A stretch of DNA of 13,863 nt from an uncultured Blautia sp. (GCF_937880195.1 NZ_CALFLA010000118.1:1-13863), one strand, 5' to 3'. Shown: positions 4,724-12,013, numbered from the stretch's first letter. The notes: a model not told the origin generated them from the letters alone. Numbers and translations: made by a program.

Positions 4724-7684
4724 TTATTTCTTTCTGCGGTAGATAATCACTCCTGCAATAGCAGCCACTGCAACAACAAGGATAATCACAAATCCTGCGA
4801 TGGGCGTATCATCGCCTGTCTTTACAGCGTTTCTGCGGTTTGCCGCAGGTGTAAGATTCTGTCCCGGCGCAGTTACTTTTGCTTTTGAAATGGTGAAGGG
4901 TACTTTTCTGGTGTCGTATTTCTCTTCACTCTGCCAGTTCTTTCCATCATAGGTCTGAAGCTGGAAGTTTACCTTAAGAGTATAATCTCCGCTTTTTGCC
5001 ATTCCAAAAGATGCGCTGTAGGAATCCGGTTTCAAGTTATAGGTGTTAATCACATTCCATGTCACTGGCAGATAACGGGTATCTCCTGTTCTGGGAGCCG
5101 TGTTATCCATACCTGCGCCTACTGCTGCGAAGGAAATCTTGGACTGTGTCGTATAAACGCCGTTATATTCGATTCCAGTCACCTTATTATCTTCTGCAGA
5201 AGCCAGTTTCGGGGTATACCCCTTTACATTCACCTGGATCGTGGTTTCAAGAGTCAGATTATTATTATTGTCAACGCCTTCTGGAAGTCTTACTTTTCCT
5301 TTAACAGTAAAGGTCTGTTCCTGCGTACTGGAGGGATCATATTCACAATTCTCTACATCCCATACAACAGAAGCATTCATACTTCCAGAGCTTGTTCCGA
5401 TAACAACAGCGGGAAGCCCCATAGCTTTTGCGTTTTTCTTTGTTCCGTTTGGAAGGCCTTTAATGGCTTTTGGCGTTTCGATCTTATTAATTGTGGCCGT
5501 TCCCTTAATTACCTGGAACGACAGCGCAACGCTAACTTCCGCTGCCTGGGATGCAATCTTAAGGGTTTCCTGATAAGTATTTACATCAAGTCCTGTCTTT
5601 GGTCTTACGGTAAAACTTACAGAGCCGCCCGGCTGGACTGTCAGAGCAGAAGCTTCTACCTGACTTACTTCAAAATTACCGCCAGAAGGCTGAACCAGAG
5701 TTTCTGCCACATTACCATTGTTTGTCACAGTGATCTGCTGCGCTTCTATCTGTCCATATCCCTTTTTCACAGCCGCAAATTCCAACTTAGAAACAGATGC
5801 GCTTAAACTGTGCTTCACAGGAGCTACTGTCATTCTTGCAGTAACCACAATCTTGTTTCCCGTAGTCTGATCTGTAACTGTAAAACTCTCACTGTAGCTT
5901 TCCGCTGTCAGTCCGGTCTTTGGAACAACTGTCAAAATCGCCGTTTCTCCTGCCGGAAGATCTGTTTTGTCCAGTGTAACGTCAAAGTACTTAGCCTCTC
6001 CGTTCTGGCTGACCGGAGGTGAAAGGACTGCCGCTCCCTTTCCGTTGTTTTTAAGATTCACTGTCTGAGAGCCGGGGGCCTGTGCATATCCCTCGATCAC
6101 AGTTCCAAAATCCAGATCCGACTTGTCTGCAGCTACATCGCTTTTTTCCGGTTCTGTTGGTACAACTGCTCTAACAGAAACAGCTACCTTATTTTCTTCA
6201 TTGGCTGTATCTGTAAAGGTAACCGTATCTGTATATTCCCGTCCTGCCTCTAAAGTGTCTGACAGGGTAATGGTAAATTCCTGGGTTCCTCCTGCCGGAA
6301 CAGTCACTTCACCATCAGGAACAGCGATCACATATCCATTGGCGGTTGAAGCCTTCAGAGTGATATCTGCATCTGAACTGTTGGTAATAATAACTGTCTG
6401 AGATTCCTTTGACTCAAAAAGAAGCTCTGTCTTATCCAGCTTCAGAGACGGTTCTGTCGGTGTAGTAACAGGATCCTCGGTCAGCTCCATATTAACGGTA
6501 AAGGAAACTGTTACTCCCTCTACTGTTTGATATTCGATCCGGGTATCACTATAGGAATTAGGTGCCAGAGTTTCCCGAGGCCATATTGCAACAGTAATTT
6601 CTTGCTGTGACTCCAACGTTCCTATGTCGTTGCCTGCAAAATACGGAGAAGTAGTTTCATCAATAGGGATAAAAGTCAAAGGAACATTTCCTGTATTTTT
6701 GATCGTAATATACCGTTCCGGTTTCTCCATAAGCTGGCTTACAGTAAGCGTACCAAAATCAAGCACACTACTGCCTACGATCTCTGCTGCAGGAGCATCT
6801 GTTTCCGGTGTTTCTCCGCTGTCGCCGTTTCCATTCTCTTCTCCAGGAGTTTCCATCACCTCGTCCTGAGAAGGATCGTCCGGCTGCGCCTGCGGAATGC
6901 CGTCTACAGATTCACTTCCGGCTTCTTCTGTATCAGAAGGATCATCTGGGACCAGGATCTGATCTTCCAAAAGATCTTCCTCTGATGTTCCGGTCGTATC
7001 TTCTTCAGAAACTGTTCCGTCTTCCTGAGCTGCCGGGATTCCATCCATTGCCTCGCTTCCGGCTTCTTCTGAAGTATCTTCCGAATCTTCTGTATACGGA
7101 AGATCCTCGTAGCTCTCTTCTGTTTCTGGAACTTCCTCTATAAATTCCTCTGTTTCAGTCTCTGGAATAGGTTCCAGAACCTCTTCTTCAGGAACCTCTG
7201 CCGTCTCCTGAGACTGTTCCGGCGTTTCTTGAGGCTGAACTTCTGTATCCTCTGTCTGAGTATCTGCAGTTTCGTTTTCCTGGGATGAAGTATCTGATGG
7301 AGCCTCTGTCACCTCGCCAGTCTCCGCCTTCAGGGTTCCGCTGAATCCCTTGTCTTCCAGACCAGTGATCACAAGGACAATCTTGGATCCCAAATCCTCC
7401 TGTGTCAGGGTATAGGTCTTTTCCTTACTGATCTCCTTCAGATTCTTATTCTCTGTATCAGCAGAAGCCTTACGTGACCAGATATAGCTTATGCCGTCTT
7501 CTGAAAGGCCCTCCGGCTTCACTTCCTTCAGGTCTGCGCTGAGTTTCTCTCCTACTGCCGCAGTTCCCTGGATCTTAAGATTCCCTTCCAATGCTGTGAC
7601 AGCTGCCGCAAATACAGTAGATGGAAGAAGGGAAAGCATCATGAAAACAGACATGAGAACTGCCGTGATCTTCTTATCTCTCAT
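4724..7684 (-). CDS. Large secreted, probably wall-anchored Ig-like repeat surface protein (986 aa)
   Basis: The start ATG follows AAAGGAGG at 7 nt. Residues 1-27 form a signal peptide (basic MRDKK, hydrophobic core, cleavage near VFAAA). About 30-122 resembles an Ig-like surface repeat (IQGTAAVGEKLSA). Residues 123-300 are an acidic Glu/Thr/Ser/Asp/Pro stalk. Four beta-sandwich repeats of the DUF1573/choice-of-anchor-D kind follow (about 303-402, 412-508, 516-622, 625-727), with recurring LDFGT, NNG and VxPKTGL motifs. About 728-822 resembles a bacterial Ig-like group 4 domain, and 823-935 is unassigned. The tail has AVKTGDDTP (953-961), a hydrophobic helix (about 962-981) and YRRKK, the layout of a sortase signal but without the usual proline before x-TG. 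No enzyme domain is visible; an adhesive or structural surface role is inferred. It has its own promoter and lies between smsB and htpG. Confidence 0.88.
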   Translation of the reverse strand: MRDKKITAVLMSVFMMLSLLPSTVFAAAVTALEGNLKIQGTAAVGEKLSADLKEVKPEGLSEDGISYIWSRKASADTENKNLKEISKEKTYTLTQEDLGSKIVLVITGLEDKGFSGTLKAETGEVTEAPSDTSSQENETADTQTEDTEVQPQETPEQSQETAEVPEEEVLEPIPETETEEFIEEVPETEESYEDLPYTEDSEDTSEEAGSEAMDGIPAAQEDGTVSEEDTTGTSEEDLLEDQILVPDDPSDTEEAGSESVDGIPQAQPDDPSQDEVMETPGEENGNGDSGETPETDAPAAEIVGSSVLDFGTLTVSQLMEKPERYITIKNTGNVPLTFIPIDETTSPYFAGNDIGTLESQQEITVAIWPRETLAPNSYSDTRIEYQTVEGVTVSFTVNMELTEDPVTTPTEPSLKLDKTELLFESKESQTVIITNSSDADITLKASTANGYVIAVPDGEVTVPAGGTQEFTITLSDTLEAGREYTDTVTFTDTANEENKVAVSVRAVVPTEPEKSDVAADKSDLDFGTVIEGYAQAPGSQTVNLKNNGKGAAVLSPPVSQNGEAKYFDVTLDKTDLPAGETAILTVVPKTGLTAESYSESFTVTDQTTGNKIVVTARMTVAPVKHSLSASVSKLEFAAVKKGYGQIEAQQITVTNNGNVAETLVQPSGGNFEVSQVEASALTVQPGGSVSFTVRPKTGLDVNTYQETLKIASQAAEVSVALSFQVIKGTATINKIETPKAIKGLPNGTKKNAKAMGLPAVVIGTSSGSMNASVVWDVENCEYDPSSTQEQTFTVKGKVRLPEGVDNNNNLTLETTIQVNVKGYTPKLASAEDNKVTGIEYNGVYTTQSKISFAAVGAGMDNTAPRTGDTRYLPVTWNVINTYNLKPDSYSASFGMAKSGDYTLKVNFQLQTYDGKNWQSEEKYDTRKVPFTISKAKVTAPGQNLTPAANRRNAVKTGDDTPIAGFVIILVVAVAAIAGVIIYRRKK
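6884..7069 (-). repeat. Duplicated 15-residue motif within the acidic stalk
   Basis: The pattern EEAGSE-x-x-DGIP-x-AQ occurs twice in the surface protein, at residues 206-220 (bases 7025-7069) and 253-267 (bases 6884-6928), 47 residues apart. Both copies are preceded by an Asp/Thr-rich stretch. This suggests an internal duplication of the stalk. Confidence 0.65.
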
Positions 7685-7709
7685 AAGTCATCCTCCTTTC
7701 TGTATGGGT

Positions 7710-7738
7710 ATTATACCATACGGAAAAAACAATGTGTA
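7710..7738 (-). promoter_or_regulatory. SigA-type extended -10 promoter of the surface-protein gene
   Basis: On the minus strand TACACA (7733-7738) lies 17 nt from TATAAT (7710-7715), and the TG of an extended -10 is present (TGGTATAAT). The start would be near 7703, giving a short leader. The -10 sits inside an inverted repeat (GTATGG at 7702-7707, CCATAC at 7716-7721), a possible operator. Confidence 0.75.
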
Positions 7739-7780
7739 ATCTCTGCTTTACGTAAACTACCCAGTGGGATTGCGGCAGCC

Positions 7781-8698
7781 CTATTTCAAAAATCCGCTGA
7801 TGATCTGCTCCTCAGCCTCAGCCTCTGTCAGTCCAAGAGTCATAAGTTTGATAATCTGCTCTCCTGCTATTTTGCCAATAGCCGCCTCGTGAATCAAGGC
7901 CGCGTCTACATGGTCGGCGGAAAGCTCTGGAACAGCGCTGATCTTTGCGTCTTCCATAATGATCGCGTCACATTCTGTATGTCCGCTGCAGCGGTTGTTT
8001 CCGCAAAGTCTTGACTGAAAAAGCTGATAGGAGGAATCTCTTGCAACTGACCGGGAAACAATATTTGCCGACGAGTCCTCCCCGTCCAGCTTCACGTCAA
8101 AATAGCTTTCTGCCTTCTGCTCCCCATGAGTCATAAGCCTTTCCATAACAACAAGCTTAGCTCCCGCCTTAAGCTGAGCTATATTTTCTCTTTTTGTGGA
8201 ATCCACACCCTTGATCTGGACGGTATCCATTTCCATAAAGCTATCTTCATCCATATGGATCTCTGTTACGGGATTCATAATACGTTCGCCTTTACCGTCG
8301 CCGCTTCCATAATGTTTTTCCACATATTTGACATGAGCATTTTTTTCAATAAAAAATCTGTGGATTCCATCATGACGGCTTGCCGCGTCTCCTCCGTTAT
8401 GAATACCGCATCCGGCAATGATCGTCACATCCGCCCCTTCGCCTATATAAAAATCATTATATACCACTTCTTCAAGACCGGACTGGCTCATAATAACCGG
8501 AATGTGTACGCTTTCTTTTTTTGTGCCAGGTTTGATGTGGATTTCAATACCATTTTTGTCCGGTTTTGTGACAATCTCAATATTTCCTGTACTCTTACGT
8601 TCCACACTCTGTCCGTTGGCGCGAATATTATAGGCTCCCACAGGAATTTCATGAAGCCCTGTTACCTGCATTAATAATTCTCTCTGTATTGCATCCAT
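7781..8698 (-). CDS. SufB/SufD-family Fe-S scaffold, minimal SmsB-like (305 aa)
   Basis: A partner of the SufC ATPase in assembling Fe-S clusters in the cytoplasm. Family marks include AGCGIHNGG (about 95-103), the HTECDAIIM segment whose Cys (about 243) corresponds to the essential SufB cysteine, and IHEAAIGKIAGEQ with a His (about 270) at the position used in SufD. One protein thus seems to carry both residues. At about 305 residues it is well short of E. coli SufB or SufD (over 400), as in the two-protein SmsCB (SUF-like minimal) systems. Start choice: the sufC stop TAA is followed at once by GTG-AAG-ATG; the ATG at 8698 is 9 nt after GGGGGAG, whereas the GTG at 8704 is only 3 nt away. Translation is almost certainly coupled to sufC. 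No sufS, sufU or sufD is seen here. Confidence 0.9.
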   Translation of the reverse strand: MDAIQRELLMQVTGLHEIPVGAYNIRANGQSVERKSTGNIEIVTKPDKNGIEIHIKPGTKKESVHIPVIMSQSGLEEVVYNDFYIGEGADVTIIAGCGIHNGGDAASRHDGIHRFFIEKNAHVKYVEKHYGSGDGKGERIMNPVTEIHMDEDSFMEMDTVQIKGVDSTKRENIAQLKAGAKLVVMERLMTHGEQKAESYFDVKLDGEDSSANIVSRSVARDSSYQLFQSRLCGNNRCSGHTECDAIIMEDAKISAVPELSADHVDAALIHEAAIGKIAGEQIIKLMTLGLTEAEAEEQIISGFLK

Positions 8699-8704
8699 CT
8701 TCAC

Positions 8705-9460
8705 TTACTCCCCCTTATTTGCCGTTTGTACCTTGCCGCAGGAGGCTGCTGCATTGGCAGTACCCAGAAGCTCTGGAAGAATTTCGTCTTTTGTTCCTTT
8801 TTTTACCAGTCTTCCGTCTGCGATCAACAGGATCTCGTCTGCAATATTTAAAATTCTTTCCTGATGAGAAATGATCAGAATAGAGCCGTGAAGCTGCTGA
8901 TGCATTTCTTCAAACACCTGGATCAGATTCTGGAAGCTCCACAGATCGATTCCTGCCTCCGGCTCGTCAAACACAGAAACCTTTGTTTTTCTGGCAAGGA
9001 TCGTAGCGATCTCAATCCTTTTGATCTCTCCGCCGGAAAGACTTCCGTTTACTTCTCTTCGAATGTAGTCCTTAGCGCAAAGTCCCACTTTTGACAGATA
9101 CTCACAGGCTCCTGCCACAGAGATATCCTTGCCCGCAGCAAGACGCAGAAGGTCAAACACTGTTACCCCCTTAAATCTTACAGGCTGCTGAAACGCATAG
9201 CTGATCCCCAGCTTTGCCCTGTCTGTAATACTCATTTCCGTAATATCCTGACCATCCCACAGAATCTGTCCTGAAGTAGGTTTTTCGATTCCGGCAATAA
9301 TTTTTGCAAGAGTAGATTTACCGCCCCCGTTAGGACCTGTGATCACCACAAACTTATTGTCCTCCAAAGTCAGGCTGACATCATTCAGAATCCCTATTTC
9401 CTTTGCATTTCTCGCCTTCTCATCAGAAACCTGAAAACTGATATTCTTCAATTCCAACAT
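8705..9460 (-). CDS. sufC: Fe-S assembly ATPase SufC/SmsC (251 aa)
   Basis: An ABC-type cytoplasmic ATPase that drives conformational change in the SufB-like scaffold. Motifs: Walker A GPNGGGKST (42-50), Q-loop Gln at about 91 (AFQQPVRFKG), signature LSGGE (141-145), Walker B VSVFDEPEAGID (161-172) and H-loop SHQ (198-200). There are no membrane segments, which separates it from transporter ATPases, and PEAGIDLWS fits SufC. The ATG follows GGAGG spaced 12 nt. Its stop abuts the scaffold gene, forming the minimal C-B pair; an acidic 85-aa protein gene ends 22 nt upstream. The last 15 or so residues, rich in Ala, Ser and Lys, extend beyond the ABC core. Confidence 0.95.
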   Translation of the reverse strand: MLELKNISFQVSDEKARNAKEIGILNDVSLTLEDNKFVVITGPNGGGKSTLAKIIAGIEKPTSGQILWDGQDITEMSITDRAKLGISYAFQQPVRFKGVTVFDLLRLAAGKDISVAGACEYLSKVGLCAKDYIRREVNGSLSGGEIKRIEIATILARKTKVSVFDEPEAGIDLWSFQNLIQVFEEMHQQLHGSILIISHQERILNIADEILLIADGRLVKKGTKDEILPELLGTANAAASCGKVQTANKGE

Positions 9461-9482
9461 TTCTTCTGTTCCTCCGTTTTTC

Positions 9483-9740
9483 TTATCCTTCTACGATCAG
9501 ATAGCCGCCTGAAGGAAGCGCAAATACTTCGCTTGCTTCTTCCAGCTCTTCGTCGCTCATTCCATCTACATCGGCTCCGGCCTCATCCAGATAACGACGC
9601 ACTTCTTTTATGCTTTTTACCTCTGCTGCCATGCAGTCCTCCAGAAACTCTTCTGCTTCTTCATAGGATTCTGCTACAGGCTCGTCATAAAGCCTGCCCT
9701 GTTCTTTTAAAAATGTTTCTACACTTTCTTTTGTATACAT
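9483..9740 (-). CDS. Acidic small protein of unknown function (85 aa), coupled to the Fe-S operon
   Basis: The start is the ATG at 9740 (MYTKESVETF), 8 nt after AGAGGAG. It overlaps the stop of the upstream phosphatase gene by one base (TGATG), so translation is coupled; a longer open frame to 9866 has no ribosome binding site. The 85 residues are strikingly acidic, with an ESYEEAEEFLEDC helix (about 24-36), a second helix IKEVRRYLDEAG (44-55), the segment MSDEELEEASEVF (61-73) and a final LPSGGYLIVEG. There is one Cys (36), no transmembrane helix and no catalytic motif. I have a vague memory of similar small Lachnospiraceae proteins, without an established function. Its position directly before sufC suggests a helper or regulator, but this is inference. 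Confidence 0.82.
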   Translation of the reverse strand: MYTKESVETFLKEQGRLYDEPVAESYEEAEEFLEDCMAAEVKSIKEVRRYLDEAGADVDGMSDEELEEASEVFALPSGGYLIVEG

Positions 9741-10543
9741 CAAATTATCTCCTCTGCTCTTCCATTTGCACCAATCAGCTTTTCCAGTACGTGCTCTACT
9801 CTGTCTGCTGTAAAAGCCGCAGCCTCCTTCACACCCTGTTTGGAATGTGACATGGCAAAGCTCCACGGGGTGCTTTTCAGCATTTCAATATCATTATATT
9901 CATCGCCAAAAACCATGCACTCCTCCGGGCGGATTCCGAGAAGTTTCTGGTATTCTTTCAATCCTCTTGCCTTATTCGTTCCAAAAGGAATAAAATCCAC
10001 CCATTCCATGCCGGAAGTCACTACCGTACAGCGGTCAGAAAAACGGCTTCTCCAGTACCTGATAGAATCCTCCTGAACTCCCGCTCTTTCGTATACGGCA
10101 AGCTTCATACAGGGTTCTGTGATTTCATCAAAACTTTCAACCACGCGGCTTGTTGTTTTTACCACCTTTGTCATAAGATCCAGATAGTGCTGCGTCTTTG
10201 GCTTAATATAGTAAAACTCTCTTGTGGCGCAGGAAAATTCCGCTCCCTCTCTTGCGTCAATAGCCTCCACGATCTCTCTTGTCAGTTCCGGCTCAAAATT
10301 ATCCTGATACAGAACCTTCTCATTCCAGACTGCCAGCGCTCCGTTTTCACAGATAAACGCCATATCTTCTGCTACCGGATCAAAAAGTCTTCTCATATTG
10401 GGGTATTGACGTCCGCTGGCCGCAACAAAAAGGATCCCCTGTTTTTTTAGTTCGCGGATCAAAGGAAAAATCTCTTCCGGCAGAGTCTGCGCCCGGTTCA
10501 GAAGAAGAGTCCCATCAAGATCGCTTGCAATTAACTTTATCAT
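9740..10543 (-). CDS. Cof-type HAD-IIB family phosphatase (267 aa)
   Basis: A Mg-dependent haloacid dehalogenase hydrolase, the class that dephosphorylates sugar phosphates, flavin nucleotides or pyridoxal phosphate. Motif I is SDLDGTLL (7-14, nucleophile Asp8, acid Asp10), motif II ASGR (42-45), motif III GTNKARGL (Lys191) and motif IV GDEYNDIEML (213-222). The long stretch between motifs II and III is the C2 cap that sets substrate choice, so the substrate cannot be named from sequence. Start choice: the ATG at 10543 (MIKLIASDLDG) gives a canonical HAD N-terminus; GAGGAG lies 13 nt upstream inside the preceding gene. A longer frame to 10597 would add a tail atypical for the family. It overlaps the upstream HAD gene by 29 nt and the next gene by 1 nt. 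Confidence 0.92.
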   Translation of the reverse strand: MIKLIASDLDGTLLLNRAQTLPEEIFPLIRELKKQGILFVAASGRQYPNMRRLFDPVAEDMAFICENGALAVWNEKVLYQDNFEPELTREIVEAIDAREGAEFSCATREFYYIKPKTQHYLDLMTKVVKTTSRVVESFDEITEPCMKLAVYERAGVQEDSIRYWRSRFSDRCTVVTSGMEWVDFIPFGTNKARGLKEYQKLLGIRPEECMVFGDEYNDIEMLKSTPWSFAMSHSKQGVKEAAAFTADRVEHVLEKLIGANGRAEEII

Positions 10544-11207
10544 TTTTGTTTTTATACTCCTCGTAAATTTCCAGTATTTCCAACGGCTGTTCCACAATAC
10601 GTTCCGCGCCGTTTTCCAGCAGTTCTTTCCTGTCCCGGAACCCCCACAGAACGCCTATGGTGTGCATTTTTGCAGCATTTCCGGTCTGCATATCCGTCCC
10701 CGTATCGCCTATGTACAGACATTCATCAGGACAGACGCCGAAAACCTCCGCTGCCTTCAAAGGGGCGTCTGGAGCCGGTTTTCGGCGTATTTGTTCTCTT
10801 TGACCAATTACATAGTCAAAGGTGTCTCCAAAAAGAGCTTGTACCACCTTAACTGCAGCACTGTGAGGCTTGTTAGAACAAACTGCCAGTTTTATATTTA
10901 TTTCTTTTAGTTTTTGAAGGAGTTCTGGAATCCCCTGGTAGATTCTTACTTTATATAAAGGATCTGCGTCAAACCTCTCCCTGTATATCCGGCGCGCCTC
11001 CTCATAATGTACAAGGTTAGGATCCCCGGCGTCTTTCAGACAGCGGCTGACCAGCATATCGGCTCCTTCTCCGCAATAATATCTAAAATTATCCACTGGC
11101 ATTTCCTTAAGCCCCAGCTCTGTCATAAGTTCATTTGCCACAGACGCCATAGACTCCAGTGTATCTGCCAATGTTCCGTCAAGATCAAATATACATGCTC
11201 TGGTCAT
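10515..11207 (-). CDS. HAD-IA phosphatase, phosphoglycolate phosphatase-like (230 aa)
   Basis: A Gph/PGP-like hydrolase of the HAD superfamily. It shows FDLDGTLADT (7-16, Asp8 and Asp10), a helical C1 cap after motif I, motif II VCSNKP (Ser111), motif III RKPAPD (Lys143) and motif IV IGDTGTDMQTGNAA (166-179). This pattern fits phosphoglycolate phosphatase or the related PpaX/beta-phosphoglucomutase-like enzymes; the substrate is not certain. The ATG sits 9 nt after maf, with GAGGTGAT overlapping the maf stop, so the two are translated together. The C-terminal end YKNKNDKVNCKRS is encoded where the next gene already begins. With maf and the Cof-type enzyme it forms a metabolite-repair cluster. 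Confidence 0.9.
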   Translation of the reverse strand: MTRACIFDLDGTLADTLESMASVANELMTELGLKEMPVDNFRYYCGEGADMLVSRCLKDAGDPNLVHYEEARRIYRERFDADPLYKVRIYQGIPELLQKLKEINIKLAVCSNKPHSAAVKVVQALFGDTFDYVIGQREQIRRKPAPDAPLKAAEVFGVCPDECLYIGDTGTDMQTGNAAKMHTIGVLWGFRDRKELLENGAERIVEQPLEILEIYEEYKNKNDKVNCKRS

Positions 11208-11216
11208 TTTCTCACA

Positions 11217-11798
11217 TCACCTCAGTTCTATTCCTATTTCCTTTGTTTCATAAAACAGTCTTCCCACAGGGAGGCCTACCACGTTGGAATACTCTCCTGA
11301 AATTTTCTTCACATAAATTCCAAACCTGCCCTGAATGCCATAGCTTCCGGCTTTGTCCATAGGTTCTCCTGTTTTTACGTAATCCCGTATCTCCTCTTCG
11401 CTGACAGGGTAGAATGTAACGTCTGTCCGTTCTGCAAAGGTATGGGATTCCCACTGGCCTTTTTTATATTCCAGAACTGTCACTCCTGTATACACCTGAT
11501 GGGTATTTCCCTGAAGCTGCATAAGCGTCTGCACCGCATCTTCTTCATCACAGGGTTTCCCCAGAATCTTTCCCTGATAAGCCACAAGCGTATCAGAGCC
11601 TATGATCACAGTCCCTTCTTCTGCCGAAAAAACTGCTGCAAGGGCTTTTTGTTCAGAAAGCTCCTTCACAACCTCTTCTGGGTCACTGCTGGTAATCTTT
11701 TCCTCTCCTGAAGCCGGACGTACTTCAAACTTTACGCCTGCCTGGGAGAGAAGCTCTCTGCGTCTGGGGGAAGCAGAGGCCAAAATAATATTTCTCAT
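11217..11798 (-). CDS. maf: Maf family nucleoside triphosphate pyrophosphatase (193 aa)
   Basis: A house-cleaning enzyme that splits non-canonical or excess nucleotides (dTTP/UTP type or m7GTP type) to the monophosphate and pyrophosphate, and has been linked to septum inhibition. Marks: ILASASPRRRELL (5-17), GSDTLV (67-72, with the catalytic Asp), GKP (80-82), DKAGSYGIQG (148-157) and NVVGLPVGRL (172-181). The length is typical. Start choice: ATG at 11798 (MRNIILASASPRR) matches family N-termini and lies about 10 nt after AAGGG; an in-frame ATG at 11807 (adding MKA) is possible but too close to that site. First gene of the six-gene operon, behind a SigA-type promoter. Confidence 0.94.
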   Translation of the reverse strand: MRNIILASASPRRRELLSQAGVKFEVRPASGEEKITSSDPEEVVKELSEQKALAAVFSAEEGTVIIGSDTLVAYQGKILGKPCDEEDAVQTLMQLQGNTHQVYTGVTVLEYKKGQWESHTFAERTDVTFYPVSEEEIRDYVKTGEPMDKAGSYGIQGRFGIYVKKISGEYSNVVGLPVGRLFYETKEIGIELR

Positions 11799-11826
11799 AG
11801 CTTTCATTCCCTTCTATTCCTGTTAC

Positions 11827-11855
11827 AGTATACTCTTTGTAAGAAAATGCCGCAA
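11827..11855 (-). promoter_or_regulatory. SigA-type promoter of the maf-to-smsB operon
   Basis: On the minus strand TTGCGG (11850-11855) lies exactly 17 nt from TATACT (11827-11832), giving a start near 11820 and a leader of about 20 nt. No other convincing promoter or terminator lies between the six genes downstream, so this probably drives maf through the smsB-like gene. Confidence 0.65.
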
Positions 11856-11893
11856 CCGAAAAATCCGGTTTCCTATATATTTATATTTACAAC

Positions 11894-11929
11894 AAAAAAA
11901 ACCTGCAAACCATTCAAATGATTTCCAGG
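11894..11929 (-). terminator. Intrinsic terminator of tRNA-Thr
   Basis: On the minus strand CCTGGAAATCATT pairs with AATGGTTTGCAGG (11902-11929), a 13-bp stem with one G/G mismatch and one G-T pair, followed directly by eight T residues (11901-11894). It lies 13 nt after the tRNA 3' end and before the maf promoter. Confidence 0.85.
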
Positions 11930-11941
11930 CCTTTTATGATA

Positions 11942-12013
11942 AGCTGATGACGGGAATTGAACCCGTGACCCCTTCCTTACCAAGGAAGTGCTCTACCTCT
12001 GAGCCACATCAGC
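11942..12013 (-). tRNA. tRNA-Thr (anticodon GGU)
   Basis: The minus strand folds into a complete cloverleaf: acceptor GCTGATG with CATCAGC, D-arm GCTC-AGAGGTA-GAGC, anticodon stem CTTCC/GGAAG with loop TTGGTAA (anticodon GGT, reading ACC/ACU threonine codons), a 5-nt variable loop, and T-arm ACGGG-TTCAATT-CCCGT. The unpaired discriminator base is T. The 3' CCA is not encoded (TAT follows), so it must be added after transcription. It has its own promoter and terminator. Confidence 0.97.

Noticed and set aside
6784..7318. The repetitive-looking acidic stalk DNA as a possible CRISPR or satellite repeat.
   Set aside because: The repeats are low-complexity codons for Glu, Thr and Ser in frame, without regular unit length or spacers.
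9483..9866. The longer reading of the acidic small protein, beginning MELCHVTFQ.
   Set aside because: The extra 42 codons lie inside the Cof-type phosphatase gene, lack a ribosome binding site and have unrelated composition; ATG 9740 has AGAGGAG at 8 nt.
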